A stretch of 37,423 bases of DNA from Candidatus Omnitrophota bacterium (GCA_023247215.1 JAHFGX010000013.1:1-37423), one strand, 5' to 3'; positions 14,633 through 24,923 are shown, numbered from the stretch's first letter. Notes: a model not told the origin generated them from the letters alone. Numbers and translations are program-made.

Positions 14633-15298
14633 TTACACGCGCGGCAGCGTGATGCCGCTTTGCCCTTGGTACTTGCCTTTGCGGTCGGCGTAGGAGACTT
14701 CACACATCGAGCCGGCCTCGAAGAACAGCACCTGGGCGATGCCTTCGTTGGAGTAGATGCGCGCCGGCAGGGGCGTGGTGTTGGAGATCTCGATGGTGAG
14801 ATGGCCTTCCCATTCCGGCTCGAGCGGCGTGATGTTCACGACGATGCCGCAGCGCGCGTAGCTGGATTTGCCCAGGCAGATGCCCATCACCGAGCGCGGC
14901 AGCCGGAAATATTCCACCGACCGCGCCAGCGCGAAGGAGTTCGGCGGGATCACGCAGGTTGCGCCCTTGTAGTCAATGAAGGAGTCCGGGTTGAACTCCT
15001 TGGGGTCCACGACGGCCTGGCGGACGTTGGTGAAGATTTTGTACTCGTCCGTCACCCGGATGTCGTAGCCCATCGAGGAGAGGCCGTAGGAGATCACGCC
15101 CTGCCGTTTGAGGTTCTCTTCGAACGGCTCCAGCATCCGGTGCTGCTTGACGTACTCGCGGATCTCCCAATCCACGAGCAGCCGGCCGGAGGACTTGCTG
15201 GTGCCGGCCGGCTCGCGCGGCGATGCGCCGGCACGGCTCTTCCCGTTGGCGGCGGCCTTGGGAGCGCGCGGCTGCGTTGCTTGTCCCATGGTCATCAT
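14633..15298 (-). CDS. dcd: dCTP deaminase
   Basis: Converts dCTP to dUTP, feeding dTMP synthesis. The trimeric dUTPase-like fold is indicated by GYDIRV (~77-82), [12 protein letters not shown] with the conserved Arg, and [15 protein letters not shown] with the catalytic Glu. The C-terminal half ends in [11 protein letters not shown]. Residues 1-35 are a low-complexity Ala/Lys/Ser-rich extension not found in E. coli Dcd, which explains the 221 aa length. The first ATG (15298) overlaps the stop of the small upstream gene as ATGA; ATG 15295 is a close alternative. A bifunctional dCTP deaminase/dUTPase cannot be excluded. The gene is in the nrdJ operon. Confidence 0.94.
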   Translation of the reverse strand: MMTMGQATQPRAPKAAANGKSRAGASPREPAGTSKSSGRLLVDWEIREYVKQHRMLEPFEENLKRQGVISYGLSSMGYDIRVTDEYKIFTNVRQAVVDPKEFNPDSFIDYKGATCVIPPNSFALARSVEYFRLPRSVMGICLGKSSYARCGIVVNITPLEPEWEGHLTIEISNTTPLPARIYSNEGIAQVLFFEAGSMCEVSYADRKGKYQGQSGITLPRV

Positions 15299-15528
15299 CC
15301 TCGCTTCAGTTCGGTAGAGAGTACGAGATGGATCCGGTTCCCCTCGCCCTTCACCACGATCAATGGCACAGCCTTGGCTTTGCGGCGAAGGAGTTTGAGC
15401 TGCGGATTCGCTTCATACCGCACCCACGTGACCGGCCGCTCCTTGACGAACTTCAGGCCGCCCCTCCCCCATTGCGCGACGACAAACCGCTTGCACTTCT
15501 CCGTCAACTCCACCTGGAGGTTGTTCAT
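15295..15528 (-). CDS. Small basic protein between nrdJ and dcd (77 aa)
   Basis: I do not recognise this family. The protein is basic (many Lys/Arg), has no signal peptide or membrane segment, and looks like a compact alpha/beta fold: [20 protein letters not shown], then [13 protein letters not shown], then a beta-rich end ([18 protein letters not shown]). The single Cys argues against a zinc ribbon. The start at 15528 is fixed by GGAGG with a 5-nt spacer; the frame extends 7 codons further to a start without a ribosome site. It is translationally coupled to dcd through an ATGA overlap, so it is very likely real and tied to dNTP metabolism. Confidence 0.8.
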   Translation of the reverse strand: MNNLQVELTEKCKRFVVAQWGRGGLKFVKERPVTWVRYEANPQLKLLRRKAKAVPLIVVKGEGNRIHLVLSTELKRG

Positions 15529-15607
15529 GGGCACCTCCGCACTTTTCATACATCAAGGAATCGGAAGAGCCACCTTCCGTCTGGCCAACAATTGTTCGGT
15601 GATCGCC

Positions 15608-18415
<2,808 letters not shown>

Positions 18416-18478
18416 CCTGTTTTTCCCTCTCCGCGCCTCTGCTACCGGCCTCAACGACGAATCTACCCTGGTCTTTAT

Positions 18479-18494
18479 GCCCAATATGTTGTGA
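18479..18494 (-). promoter_or_regulatory. NrdR-box-like operator, promoter-distal copy
   Basis: The 16-bp site matches the NrdR consensus (acaCwAtATaTwGtgt) at 12 positions. It is spaced exactly 31 bp from the second site, the phase typical of paired NrdR boxes. It lies in the nrdJ leader, downstream of the predicted transcription start. Confidence 0.7.
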
Positions 18495-18509
18495 CTAATA
18501 TTTTAGCTA

Positions 18510-18525
18510 ACACTAGCCATTGTGG
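18510..18525 (-). promoter_or_regulatory. NrdR-box-like operator overlapping the nrdJ -10 box
   Basis: ACACTAGCCATTGTGG matches the NrdR consensus at 12 of 16 positions, including the outer ACAC and the TTGTG half. It covers the predicted -10 box, so binding would block RNA polymerase. NrdR represses ribonucleotide reductase genes when dATP is high. Confidence 0.72.
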
Positions 18526-18547
18526 TATTGAGTAGGAATTATGTCAA
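18519..18547 (-). promoter_or_regulatory. Promoter of the nrdJ operon
   Basis: Minus-strand perfect TTGACA (18547-18542), 17-bp spacer, then CACAAT (18524-18519, 4/6). Predicted start near 18512 gives a ~100-nt leader to ATG 18415. It is overlapped by an NrdR-like box. Confidence 0.6.
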
Positions 18548-18630
18548 GGGGGAAAATTGAGTAAAAATACAAGATATTGAGTCTCAAGCGCGAAGGCATC
18601 CCACCGGTTGAGGTTTGTTCAGGAAAATCG

Positions 18631-19068
18631 CTACAACGTCAGACGGGGAGCAGAGGCCGCGCTGGGCGGCACGACGGGTTTTTTGACCTCAATGGCAATC
18701 GGATCCGTGGACACCGTCTGCCCCTGGTACGTCACGTGGAATGGCCCAAGCTGAAACGTGCCAGGCGTGGTAGGCACCAAGACGGAGATAAAACTCAAGG
18801 AGCGCTGCATGACGCGCCCCTGGATGGACACGTTGCTGCTGCGGCTTCTGGCGGCGACTTTGAAGGCCGGCGGAAGATCGCCGGACGGCCCTTCCTTCAG
18901 CACGGAGAGGTTCCCGCTGACGGTGATCGTCAAGGTGAGCGGCTGGCCGATCTGGACGTTGGCGTGATCCACCGCGGCGGCAATCGCCACCGCCGGAGCG
19001 GACGCCGCCCAACAGGCGGGCGCGGCAATCGCCAGCGCGACGCCGGCCAGCCATCCGTCACGCCTCAT
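18631..19068 (-). CDS. Single-domain BatD-like secreted protein (145 aa)
   Basis: A signal peptide (residues 1-~23, ending ACWAASA) is followed by one beta-rich domain matching the N-terminal repeat of BatD (oxygen-tolerance/Bat operon) proteins: QIGQPLTLTITVSGN, PPAFKV, SSNVSIQGRV, then FQLGPFHVTYQGQTVSTDPI and IEV. Normal BatD is several hundred residues with several such domains and a C-terminal membrane helix; here only one domain and a Pro/Ala tail remain. No BatA/B/C or MoxR genes are nearby. It lies 47 bp after htpX and is probably co-transcribed. It could be a stand-alone periplasmic module or a decayed BatD. Confidence 0.72.
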   Translation of the reverse strand: MRRDGWLAGVALAIAAPACWAASAPAVAIAAAVDHANVQIGQPLTLTITVSGNLSVLKEGPSGDLPPAFKVAARSRSSNVSIQGRVMQRSLSFISVLVPTTPGTFQLGPFHVTYQGQTVSTDPIAIEVKKPVVPPSAASAPRLTL

Positions 19069-19115
19069 AACGGGTCCATCACGGGTTCGGCCATCGTCTG
19101 TTCCCTCAACGGAAA

Positions 19116-19979
19116 TTACAGCCGCATCCTTTGCAGCCGGCGGATCCGCTCCGCAATCGGCGGATGCGTGGAAAACAAGGTGGCCATCGCACCGGCGGAG
19201 AGCGGGTTGACGATGAACAGGTGCGCCGTCGCGGCGTTGGCGTTCGGCAAGGGGTAGGCGTGGGCGGCGGCGTCCAGCTTCTGCAGCGCGCTGGCCAGCC
19301 CGTGCGGCGTGCCGGCGAGGTGCGCGCCGGCGTCGTCCGCGCCGTACTCGCGCGTGCGCGAGATGGCCATCTGCACCAGCATCGCCGCCACGGGGGCGAG
19401 GATCGCCACCACGAGCATGACGACCACCTGCAGGGCGCCGGCGCCCCGGTCATTGTCCCGGCTGCGGCGCATGCCGCCCCACATCAGGCTCCAGCGCGCC
19501 ATGTCCGCCATCCACATGATCGCCCCGGCCAGCGCGGCGGCCAGCGTCATGGTGAGCGTGTCGCGGTTCTTGACGTGGGAGAGCTCGTGCGCCAACACGC
19601 CTTTGAGCTCTTCCTCGCCCATCAGCTCGAGCAGCCCGGAGGTCACGGCGACGGCGGCATGCTTGGGGTTGCGGCCGGTGGCGAAGGCGTTCGGTGTGCG
19701 GGTGGCGATCCAATACAGCTTGGGCATCGGAAGGCGGCTGCGGGTGGCAATCTCCCGGACCGCCCGGTAGACGGCCGGCGCTTCCGATTCGCTCAGCGGC
19801 TTGGCCCGGTACATGGCCAGCACCAGCTTGTCGCTGAACCAGTACATCCCCAGGTTCATCACGAGGGCGAAGCCGAACGCCACCGTGGCCCCCTGCGCCC
19901 CGCCGAGCAGCCGGCCGATGAAGACCATCAGGACCGTGAGGACGACCAGCAGGAAACCAGTTTTGAATAGATTGCTCAT
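19116..19979 (-). CDS. htpX: HtpX family membrane zinc protease
   Basis: Inner-membrane M48B metalloprotease degrading damaged membrane proteins. It has two N-terminal transmembrane segments (~6-26 and ~31-48), the catalytic HELSH at 131-135, two more hydrophobic segments (~142-160, ~180-205) and the third zinc ligand in TREYGADD. The C-terminus has the family motif STHPPIAERIRRL. The 287 aa length is normal. A ribosome site (AGAGAGGA) lies 8 nt before the ATG. It has its own sigma-70 promoter with a CIRCE operator upstream, so it should be heat-inducible through HrcA. A BatD-like gene follows. Confidence 0.97.
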   Translation of the reverse strand: MSNLFKTGFLLVVLTVLMVFIGRLLGGAQGATVAFGFALVMNLGMYWFSDKLVLAMYRAKPLSESEAPAVYRAVREIATRSRLPMPKLYWIATRTPNAFATGRNPKHAAVAVTSGLLELMGEEELKGVLAHELSHVKNRDTLTMTLAAALAGAIMWMADMARWSLMWGGMRRSRDNDRGAGALQVVVMLVVAILAPVAAMLVQMAISRTREYGADDAGAHLAGTPHGLASALQKLDAAAHAYPLPNANAATAHLFIVNPLSAGAMATLFSTHPPIAERIRRLQRMRL

Positions 19980-20045
19980 CGAATCGTTCCTCTCTTTCAG
20001 CTATTCACCAACCATGCTCCGCTGACCGAGCAGAACCTTCCTTAT

Positions 20046-20074
20046 AGTATAGGACTCGGCGGGGAACCAGTCAA
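20046..20074 (-). promoter_or_regulatory. Promoter of htpX
   Basis: Minus-strand TTGACT (20074-20069, 5/6), 17-bp spacer and TATACT (20051-20046, 5/6). Predicted transcription start near 20039 gives a ~60-nt leader with a conventional ribosome site. Confidence 0.75.
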
Positions 20075-20080
20075 AGCATC

Positions 20081-20107
20081 CAAGCACTCGCAACACACGA
20101 GTGCTAA
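20081..20107 (-). promoter_or_regulatory. CIRCE element (HrcA operator) upstream of htpX
   Basis: In htpX orientation it reads TTAGCACTC, a 9-nt spacer, then GAGTGCTTG: 16 of 18 arm positions match the consensus, and the inner 7-bp arms are perfect inverted repeats. It lies just upstream of the htpX -35 box and overlaps the TAG stop of the hydrolase gene upstream. Confidence 0.9.
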
Positions 20108-20862
20108 CTGCTTCCCAGTCGGAGGGCCTGCAGATCGCGCGCGAACACCAGCGGGCCGGCGTACTGCGTCCGCACGCCGCGGCGGGCGAGGCCCTCCTGC
20201 ACCGATGGCGCGCGGTGGGTCAGCACCAGGCGGCGGCACCCCGCCGCGGCGGCGATCCGGCCGCAGGCCGAGGGTGTTAAGTGCCCGGCGACAGGATGCG
20301 CGTCGGGCGCGGAGCATTCGAGAATCAGCACGTCGGCGTTGCGGCCCAGCTCGACGACGCCGGGGCCTTCCGCCGTATCGCCGGAGTAGGCGACCGAGCG
20401 GCCGCCGCATTCCACCCGGAACCCGACGGCCGGCGGGCCGTGGGGCATCCGTCTCGACACCACCCGGCACGTCCCGAGGCGCTGGGCGGCGTCGCCCACC
20501 TCGCGCAGCGTCAGCCGGTAGCCGCGCGGAGCCAGCCAGCCGGAGAAGGCGGCGTTGAGCCGCCGGTAGACCCGGCGCATCCCCTGCGGACCGGTCACGG
20601 TGAGCGGCTTGGTGCGCGCCGGGTCTGGCAAATGCATCGCAAACAGCAGCGGCACCAGCTCGGCGCAATGGTCCGGGTGGAAATGCGTAAGGAAGATGCG
20701 GTCCAGGTCGCCGTGGGTGACGCCGAGGGCCAGCAGGCGCTGCAGCGTGCCTGGCCCGGCGTCGAAGAGCCAATGCTGCCCCGCCGCGTAGATATAGATG
20801 CCAGCGCACGCCTGCCCCCGCACCGGCCACGCCGTCCCCGTCCCCAGCATCACGATCCTCAT
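20104..20862 (-). CDS. Metallo-beta-lactamase-fold hydrolase, RNase Z-like (252 aa)
   Basis: A two-zinc hydrolase of the RNase Z/ElaC group. It begins with the typical MRIVMLGTGTAWP, has HFHPDH at 60-65, GRSVAYSGDT with the bridging Asp, and a late THRAPS His. There is no clear long exosite arm as in tRNase Z, so a different phosphodiesterase substrate is possible. ATG 20862 is chosen because it has AGAGGG at 5-nt spacing and starts the beta-lactamase fold; the frame extends upstream without homology. The stop codon is embedded in the htpX CIRCE element. It may be co-transcribed with the exonuclease-WYL gene, with 262 bp between. Confidence 0.88.
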   Translation of the reverse strand: MRIVMLGTGTAWPVRGQACAGIYIYAAGQHWLFDAGPGTLQRLLALGVTHGDLDRIFLTHFHPDHCAELVPLLFAMHLPDPARTKPLTVTGPQGMRRVYRRLNAAFSGWLAPRGYRLTLREVGDAAQRLGTCRVVSRRMPHGPPAVGFRVECGGRSVAYSGDTAEGPGVVELGRNADVLILECSAPDAHPVAGHLTPSACGRIAAAAGCRRLVLTHRAPSVQEGLARRGVRTQYAGPLVFARDLQALRLGSS

Positions 20863-21128
20863 CTTTTCCCTCTCACAACCGACACGTGGAATGAGCGGAG
20901 CGTAGGAGGGTCGAGAAGGGTGCGGAAGATCAGGCTTGATGCGGAATTCATGAGTAGCCACGGGTGACGCGGAGCGGAGGTCTCCGCCGCCCGCAGCCGA
21001 TGACGCCGATAGTGCGGCACGGCGAGGACGGCGGAGGTCGCGCAGCGGCAGGACCCGTGGCCAGGCATGGGGCAAGCGATGCGGCGACGTGTCTTGCGCG
21101 CCCCAACCAACAGGCGCATGCCGCTCAT
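20859..21128 (-). CDS. Doubtful 89-aa ORF filling the gap between exonuclease-WYL and RNase Z-like genes
   Basis: An ORF that overlaps both neighbours by ATGA junctions: its ATG overlaps the TGA of the exonuclease gene, and its TGA overlaps the ATG of the hydrolase. Third-position GC is about three quarters, near that of genes here. The product, however, is Arg/Ser/Pro-rich with six Cys and His runs, has no recognisable fold, and no ribosome site stands out. It may be non-coding sequence that stays open because of base composition. Apart from a short GCGGAG/CTCCGC inverted repeat around 20970-20990, I see nothing else in this 262-bp interval. Confidence 0.25.
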   Translation of the reverse strand: MSGMRLLVGARKTRRRIACPMPGHGSCRCATSAVLAVPHYRRHRLRAAETSAPRHPWLLMNSASSLIFRTLLDPPTLRSFHVSVVRGKR

Positions 21129-21946
21129 TCCGCGATGGAGGTCGGCACGAATCCGACTGGCACACTGTACCGCTTCCAGGTGGGCTTCAGGTCCAGCACC
21201 CGGTCAATGCGGAACTGGCGGATGTCTTTGCGCGTGTGGCAGTAGGCCTCGAAGTACGGGTCCCGTACGTAGTAGATGTCCACTAGCCGCACCCGCTCCT
21301 GCGACGACCCGCTGGCCACGCTCTGCGAGAGATATTCCATCTGCACCTGCAGCCGCTTGTCGAAGGCCTCGGACAGCAGCTTCGTGATCGTCGCCAGGTC
21401 CTGCTTGCGCTCCGGAAACACGACGGAGATCTGCAGCTTGTCACCCCCGAACCTCGACGTGGCGAACAGCTTGCCGTGCTGCTTGCCGTATTCGTAGACG
21501 TCTTTCGTGAGGCGGACGTCATCCAGGCAATACTGCTTGATGAGGTCCATCTTCCCTTCTTTGTACCACTTGAGCGCGTCCAGCCCGTGGCCGGTTTTGC
21601 CGCGGCCCAGGGTGGCCTGCCCGATGCTGTCCAGGCTGACCCGGTGTCCCAGGTGCTTGACCACCTCGTCCAGGATGTCCAGCGTCGGGATCGAGGCGGC
21701 GGGATACGGCAGGTGCGGGGCTAAGACCGGTAAATCAAATCGGTTGATGTTGAATCCGACGACCAGATCCGCCTGCTTGAGGACCGTCGCGAGCGCCGGC
21801 AACTCCGCTTCCACGTAGGTGTCGTAGCGGTCCGTGCTGTACCGGTAGATGCCGACGACCGACACCCCCAGCAGCTCCGGCCGGCGGCCCTCCACCTCAT
21901 TGAAGTCCTTCTGCGTTTCCAGATCAAGCACCAGCTTTTCACTCAT
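21125..21946 (-). CDS. DEDDy 3'-5' exonuclease domain fused to a WYL domain (273 aa)
   Basis: Residues ~1-160 form an RNase H-like DEDD exonuclease (YprB-type): ExoI motif with D8 and E10 (LDLET), ExoII in FNINRFD with D71, and ExoIII Y139-x3-D143. HGLDALKWYKEGK resembles the segment preceding ExoIII in this family. Residues ~190-270 look like a WYL domain: RLVDIYYVRDPYFEAYCHTR followed by IRQFRIDRVLDL, the ligand- or nucleic-acid-sensing module normally found in transcription regulators. No HTH is present. ATG 21946 has GAGAG upstream; ATG 21958 is an alternative. It lies 27 bp after the permuted ATP-grasp gene. The role is likely nucleic-acid processing with WYL-based control; substrate unknown. 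Confidence 0.82.
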   Translation of the reverse strand: MSEKLVLDLETQKDFNEVEGRRPELLGVSVVGIYRYSTDRYDTYVEAELPALATVLKQADLVVGFNINRFDLPVLAPHLPYPAASIPTLDILDEVVKHLGHRVSLDSIGQATLGRGKTGHGLDALKWYKEGKMDLIKQYCLDDVRLTKDVYEYGKQHGKLFATSRFGGDKLQISVVFPERKQDLATITKLLSEAFDKRLQVQMEYLSQSVASGSSQERVRLVDIYYVRDPYFEAYCHTRKDIRQFRIDRVLDLKPTWKRYSVPVGFVPTSIAE

Positions 21947-21973
21947 TGACGCTCTCATTCATGGATGCGTGTC

Positions 21974-23362
21974 TCATGTTGACGTGCGCGCACGCAGGGC
22001 GGCGATCAAGCCGCCCCCGCGCGAGACGTTGACGACCGGGTCTTCCGAAAACCGTCCGACCAATCCGATCCGCGTGGAGTTGAAGAAAAATCCGGAGACG
22101 ACGTGGCGGGCGGCCATCCGCGCTTTCGCGCGATGCAGGACGGGAAAGCGTTCCACGCGGATGCGGGCCGTCTCCTGCGCCACGTAGTGGACCGGGGACG
22201 CCCGCAGGGCCACCGCCAGCGTGCGCTCCCAGACCAGCCGCGTCACCCGGTTGCCGACGACCACCCCTTCTCCACCATACAGCGAGTTGGGCTTCAGCAC
22301 CAGCCGGGATTGATGCCGCCGGATGTACGGCAGCAGGTCCGCGGGCCGGCCCTGCGGGTCGGGCACGGTCGCCTCCCGCACCAGCCGCGTCCACGGCACG
22401 TGGGCGCGGAACAGCCGGCGCTGCGCCGGCGTGAACGCCCGAGCATAGCGCGGATCGGTCAAGACTTCCCAGCACGATTTATGGTCGAATTCCCACGAGA
22501 TGCCGGAAATCAGCCGGCCGGTGCGGACCGCCTCGCGCACCGCCTCCAGGCGCGCGCCGCGCGCCTCCATCTCCAGCAGCTCGCCCAGCTCGCAATCCCG
22601 GTACAGCATGTCCACCGGCCCTGCGGGACACTGGATGCGCCCGCCGGAGAGCCGCAGCTCTCGGGGATCGGCCACCACCGCCTGCAGGCCGTACCGGCCC
22701 AGCGAACTCGCCAGGTTGCCGAATTCATCCGTGCCGGTGATGAAGTCCCTGTTTTCCAGCAGCGCGACGCGACGGGCGCGCGGATTGATCGCCCTGATCT
22801 CCTCGACCAAGAGATCGCGCGGGTCGGGCATCGGCTCGAATCGGCGCCGGGGGAAGGCGCGCTGCAGCAGATCGCCGAGCACGTCCAGGATGACGGCGCA
22901 GGACGTGGGCGCGTAGTAGACCCCGCCCACCCCGACGGTGTTGGGCTCCAGGAACTGGAAGCGGCTCCGCCAATCCGGATGATCGAAGGTCGCGGTGGCG
23001 TCCAAGCGCCCCAGCACGGCGAAGGGCCGGCGGAGCGGCGGCGCCAGCCGCGTCCACGCCTGCTGCGCCGCCGTCAGCGGGATCACCTCGCGGACGTCGG
23101 CGCGGGCGGCGTAGAGCACCGGGATGCGCCGCAACGCCTCCACCATCTGATGCGTCACGGTCCGGAAATAGGACGCCTGCGCTGGGGTGAGGATCCACGG
23201 GAGGAAGGCGAGATCAATCGCATGAGGCCGGCCGCCGTCTCCCAGCACCCGCAGCCCTCGCTCGTCGCTGAGGCGGCGGACCGCCGTGAGGCGCTGGAGC
23301 AGTTCCGAGGGGTCCAAGCGGCGGACGTGCTGCGCGAGCGGGTGTGTGGGGAGATAGTCCAT
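21974..23362 (-). CDS. Circularly permuted ATP-grasp family protein (462 aa)
   Basis: Resembles circularly permuted ATP-grasp proteins (glutathionylspermidine-synthase-like fold). Visible hallmarks are EPNTVGVGGVYY (~153-164), a Rossmann-like segment ending in LLENRDF, and VLKPNSLYGGEGVVVG late in the protein, the glycine-rich ATP-phosphate loop placed C-terminally as expected for a permutation. Such enzymes form peptide-like amide bonds; the substrate is unknown. The usual partner genes of this family (alpha-E domain, transglutaminase) are absent. ATG 23362 is chosen over an upstream start because a TACAAT box lies 15 nt before it, leaving almost no leader. It is the first gene of a unit with the exonuclease-WYL gene. 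Confidence 0.8.
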   Translation of the reverse strand: MDYLPTHPLAQHVRRLDPSELLQRLTAVRRLSDERGLRVLGDGGRPHAIDLAFLPWILTPAQASYFRTVTHQMVEALRRIPVLYAARADVREVIPLTAAQQAWTRLAPPLRRPFAVLGRLDATATFDHPDWRSRFQFLEPNTVGVGGVYYAPTSCAVILDVLGDLLQRAFPRRRFEPMPDPRDLLVEEIRAINPRARRVALLENRDFITGTDEFGNLASSLGRYGLQAVVADPRELRLSGGRIQCPAGPVDMLYRDCELGELLEMEARGARLEAVREAVRTGRLISGISWEFDHKSCWEVLTDPRYARAFTPAQRRLFRAHVPWTRLVREATVPDPQGRPADLLPYIRRHQSRLVLKPNSLYGGEGVVVGNRVTRLVWERTLAVALRASPVHYVAQETARIRVERFPVLHRAKARMAARHVVSGFFFNSTRIGLVGRFSEDPVVNVSRGGGLIAALRARTST

Positions 23363-23377
23363 GAACGCCGTTCCAGT

Positions 23378-23383
23378 ATTGTA
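23378..23383 (-). promoter_or_regulatory. -10 box (TACAAT) of the permuted ATP-grasp gene
   Basis: TACAAT (23383-23378) ends 15 nt before the ATG at 23362, the same arrangement as for the outer-membrane protein gene and pabB. The -35 region is poor (TGGCTA at 17 bp). Confidence 0.4.
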
Positions 23384-23424
23384 GCAAGCGGGCCGACAAC
23401 TAGCCACCCCTTCCCTGCGTATGG

Positions 23425-23430
23425 TATGAT
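23425..23430 (+). promoter_or_regulatory. Possible -10 box (TATGAT) of the tldD operon
   Basis: TATGAT lies 29 nt before the tldD ATG in the divergent region with the ATP-grasp gene. No -35 of quality is visible, and no Shine-Dalgarno precedes tldD. Confidence 0.35.
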
Positions 23431-23459
23431 TCCATCACGTCTTACTTCAACTGTACCTG

Positions 23460-24923
23460 ATGGCCACCGAACGAATTCCTCGCGAACTCATCCTCCAAGT
23501 GACGCGGTTCCTCAAGCGCCAGGGAGCGGACTACGCCGACGTCCGCTTCGAGCGGATCCTCCACGAAAGCGTGGTAGTGCAGCAGCGCCAGGTGCAGTCC
23601 CTCAGCGTCGAGGAAACCGCCGGGGTCGGCATCCGGGTGCTGCTCCGCGGGGCCTGGGGCTTCGCCGCCACTCCGCATCTAGCGCTTCCCCACCTGAAGC
23701 GCGCGGCGGCGCAGGCGGTCGCGCTGGCCAAGGCCTCCTCGTCCATCAACAAGCAGCGGGTGCGATTGGCCCCCGTGGAGCCGGTCCGCGCGGCACACCG
23801 CTCGCGGTACCAGATTGATCCGTTTGAGGTCCCCCTCTCCAAGAAACTCGATTACCTGCTCTGGGCCACCTCCGCCCTGATGGGGCCGCAGGCTGTGAAG
23901 CGCGCCACGGCCCACATGGATTTTTACCGGCGGACGAAGTTCTTCGCCTCCACCGACGGCGCGCAGATCCACCAGGTGCTGCTCGAGAGCGGCGCCGGGC
24001 TGGAAGTGGTGGCTCAGCAGGGCAACGAAGTGCGGCTGCGCAGCTACCCGAATTCCCACCACGGCGCCCTGGCCCAGGCCGGGTTCGAATACGTCAAGCA
24101 GTTGGACCTGGTCGGCGGAGCGAAGACCATCCAGCAGGAAGTGCTGCTGCTCCTCCGGGCGCGGCCGCCTAAACCGGGCCTGACCACGCTGATCCTGGAC
24201 CCCACGCAGATGGTCATGCAGCTCCATGAATCGTGCGGCCACCCGACGGAGCTGGACCGCGTGCTAGGCCAAGAGCTCAGTTACGCCGGGGGCAGCTTCC
24301 TGACGCCGGAGCATTTGGGGCGCCTGCGCTACGGCTCCGACGCGGTGACCATCGTGGCCGACGCGACCGTGCCGGGCGGGGTGGGCAGCTTCGCCTACGA
24401 CGACGAAGGCGTGCCGGCGCAGCGGGTGGAGCTGGTCCGGCGCGGACTGTTCACCGGCTATTTGAGTTCGCGGGAATCCGCCTCCCGGCTGGGCCTGCCC
24501 GGCAGCGGTGGGGCCATGCGGGCCGAGCAATGGGACGCCCCGCCCCTGGTGCGTATGACAAACGTGAACCTGGAGCCCGGCGAGGCCACCGTCGAGCAGC
24601 TGATCCGGGACGTCAAGCGCGGCTATCTCCTCAGCACCAACAAAAGCTGGTCCATTGACGACCGCCGCCTGAACTTCCAATTCTCCACCGAGATCGGCCG
24701 GGAGATCATCAACGGCTCGCTGGGGGCGCTGGTCGCCAACCCGCTCTACACCGGGATCACGCCGCAGTTTTGGGGGCGCTGCACCGGGGTGTCGAACCGC
24801 GCAAGCTGGCAGCTCTGGGGCGTGCCGAATTGCGCCAAGGGCGAACCCATGCAGTTGATGCACGTGGGGCACGGCGCGCCGTACGCGCGCTTCGACGGCG
24901 TCTGGCTCGGCGCGGCGGATTAA
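23460..24923 (+). CDS. tldD: TldD family metalloprotease
   Basis: Catalytic subunit of the TldD/TldE (PmbA) heterodimer, a zinc protease that trims small peptides (microcin B17 maturation, CcdA degradation in E. coli). The 487 aa length is typical. The zinc motif is HESCGH (His256, Glu257, His261), a variant of the usual HEAVGH, in LHESCGHPTELD. GGVGSFAYDDEGVPAQR and MTNVNLEPG match conserved C-terminal blocks. It overlaps the PmbA-type gene (TAATG) as in most genomes. No ribosome site precedes the start; ATG 23460 is the only sensible one. Native substrate unknown; no bacteriocin precursor was seen nearby. Confidence 0.94.
   Translation: MATERIPRELILQVTRFLKRQGADYADVRFERILHESVVVQQRQVQSLSVEETAGVGIRVLLRGAWGFAATPHLALPHLKRAAAQAVALAKASSSINKQRVRLAPVEPVRAAHRSRYQIDPFEVPLSKKLDYLLWATSALMGPQAVKRATAHMDFYRRTKFFASTDGAQIHQVLLESGAGLEVVAQQGNEVRLRSYPNSHHGALAQAGFEYVKQLDLVGGAKTIQQEVLLLLRARPPKPGLTTLILDPTQMVMQLHESCGHPTELDRVLGQELSYAGGSFLTPEHLGRLRYGSDAVTIVADATVPGGVGSFAYDDEGVPAQRVELVRRGLFTGYLSSRESASRLGLPGSGGAMRAEQWDAPPLVRMTNVNLEPGEATVEQLIRDVKRGYLLSTNKSWSIDDRRLNFQFSTEIGREIINGSLGALVANPLYTGITPQFWGRCTGVSNRASWQLWGVPNCAKGEPMQLMHVGHGAPYARFDGVWLGAAD

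Noticed and set aside
15562-15579. Hairpin between nrdJ and the small basic protein gene
   Set aside because: Only a 6-bp stem with no T-tract; too weak to call a terminator, and the genes are probably co-transcribed.
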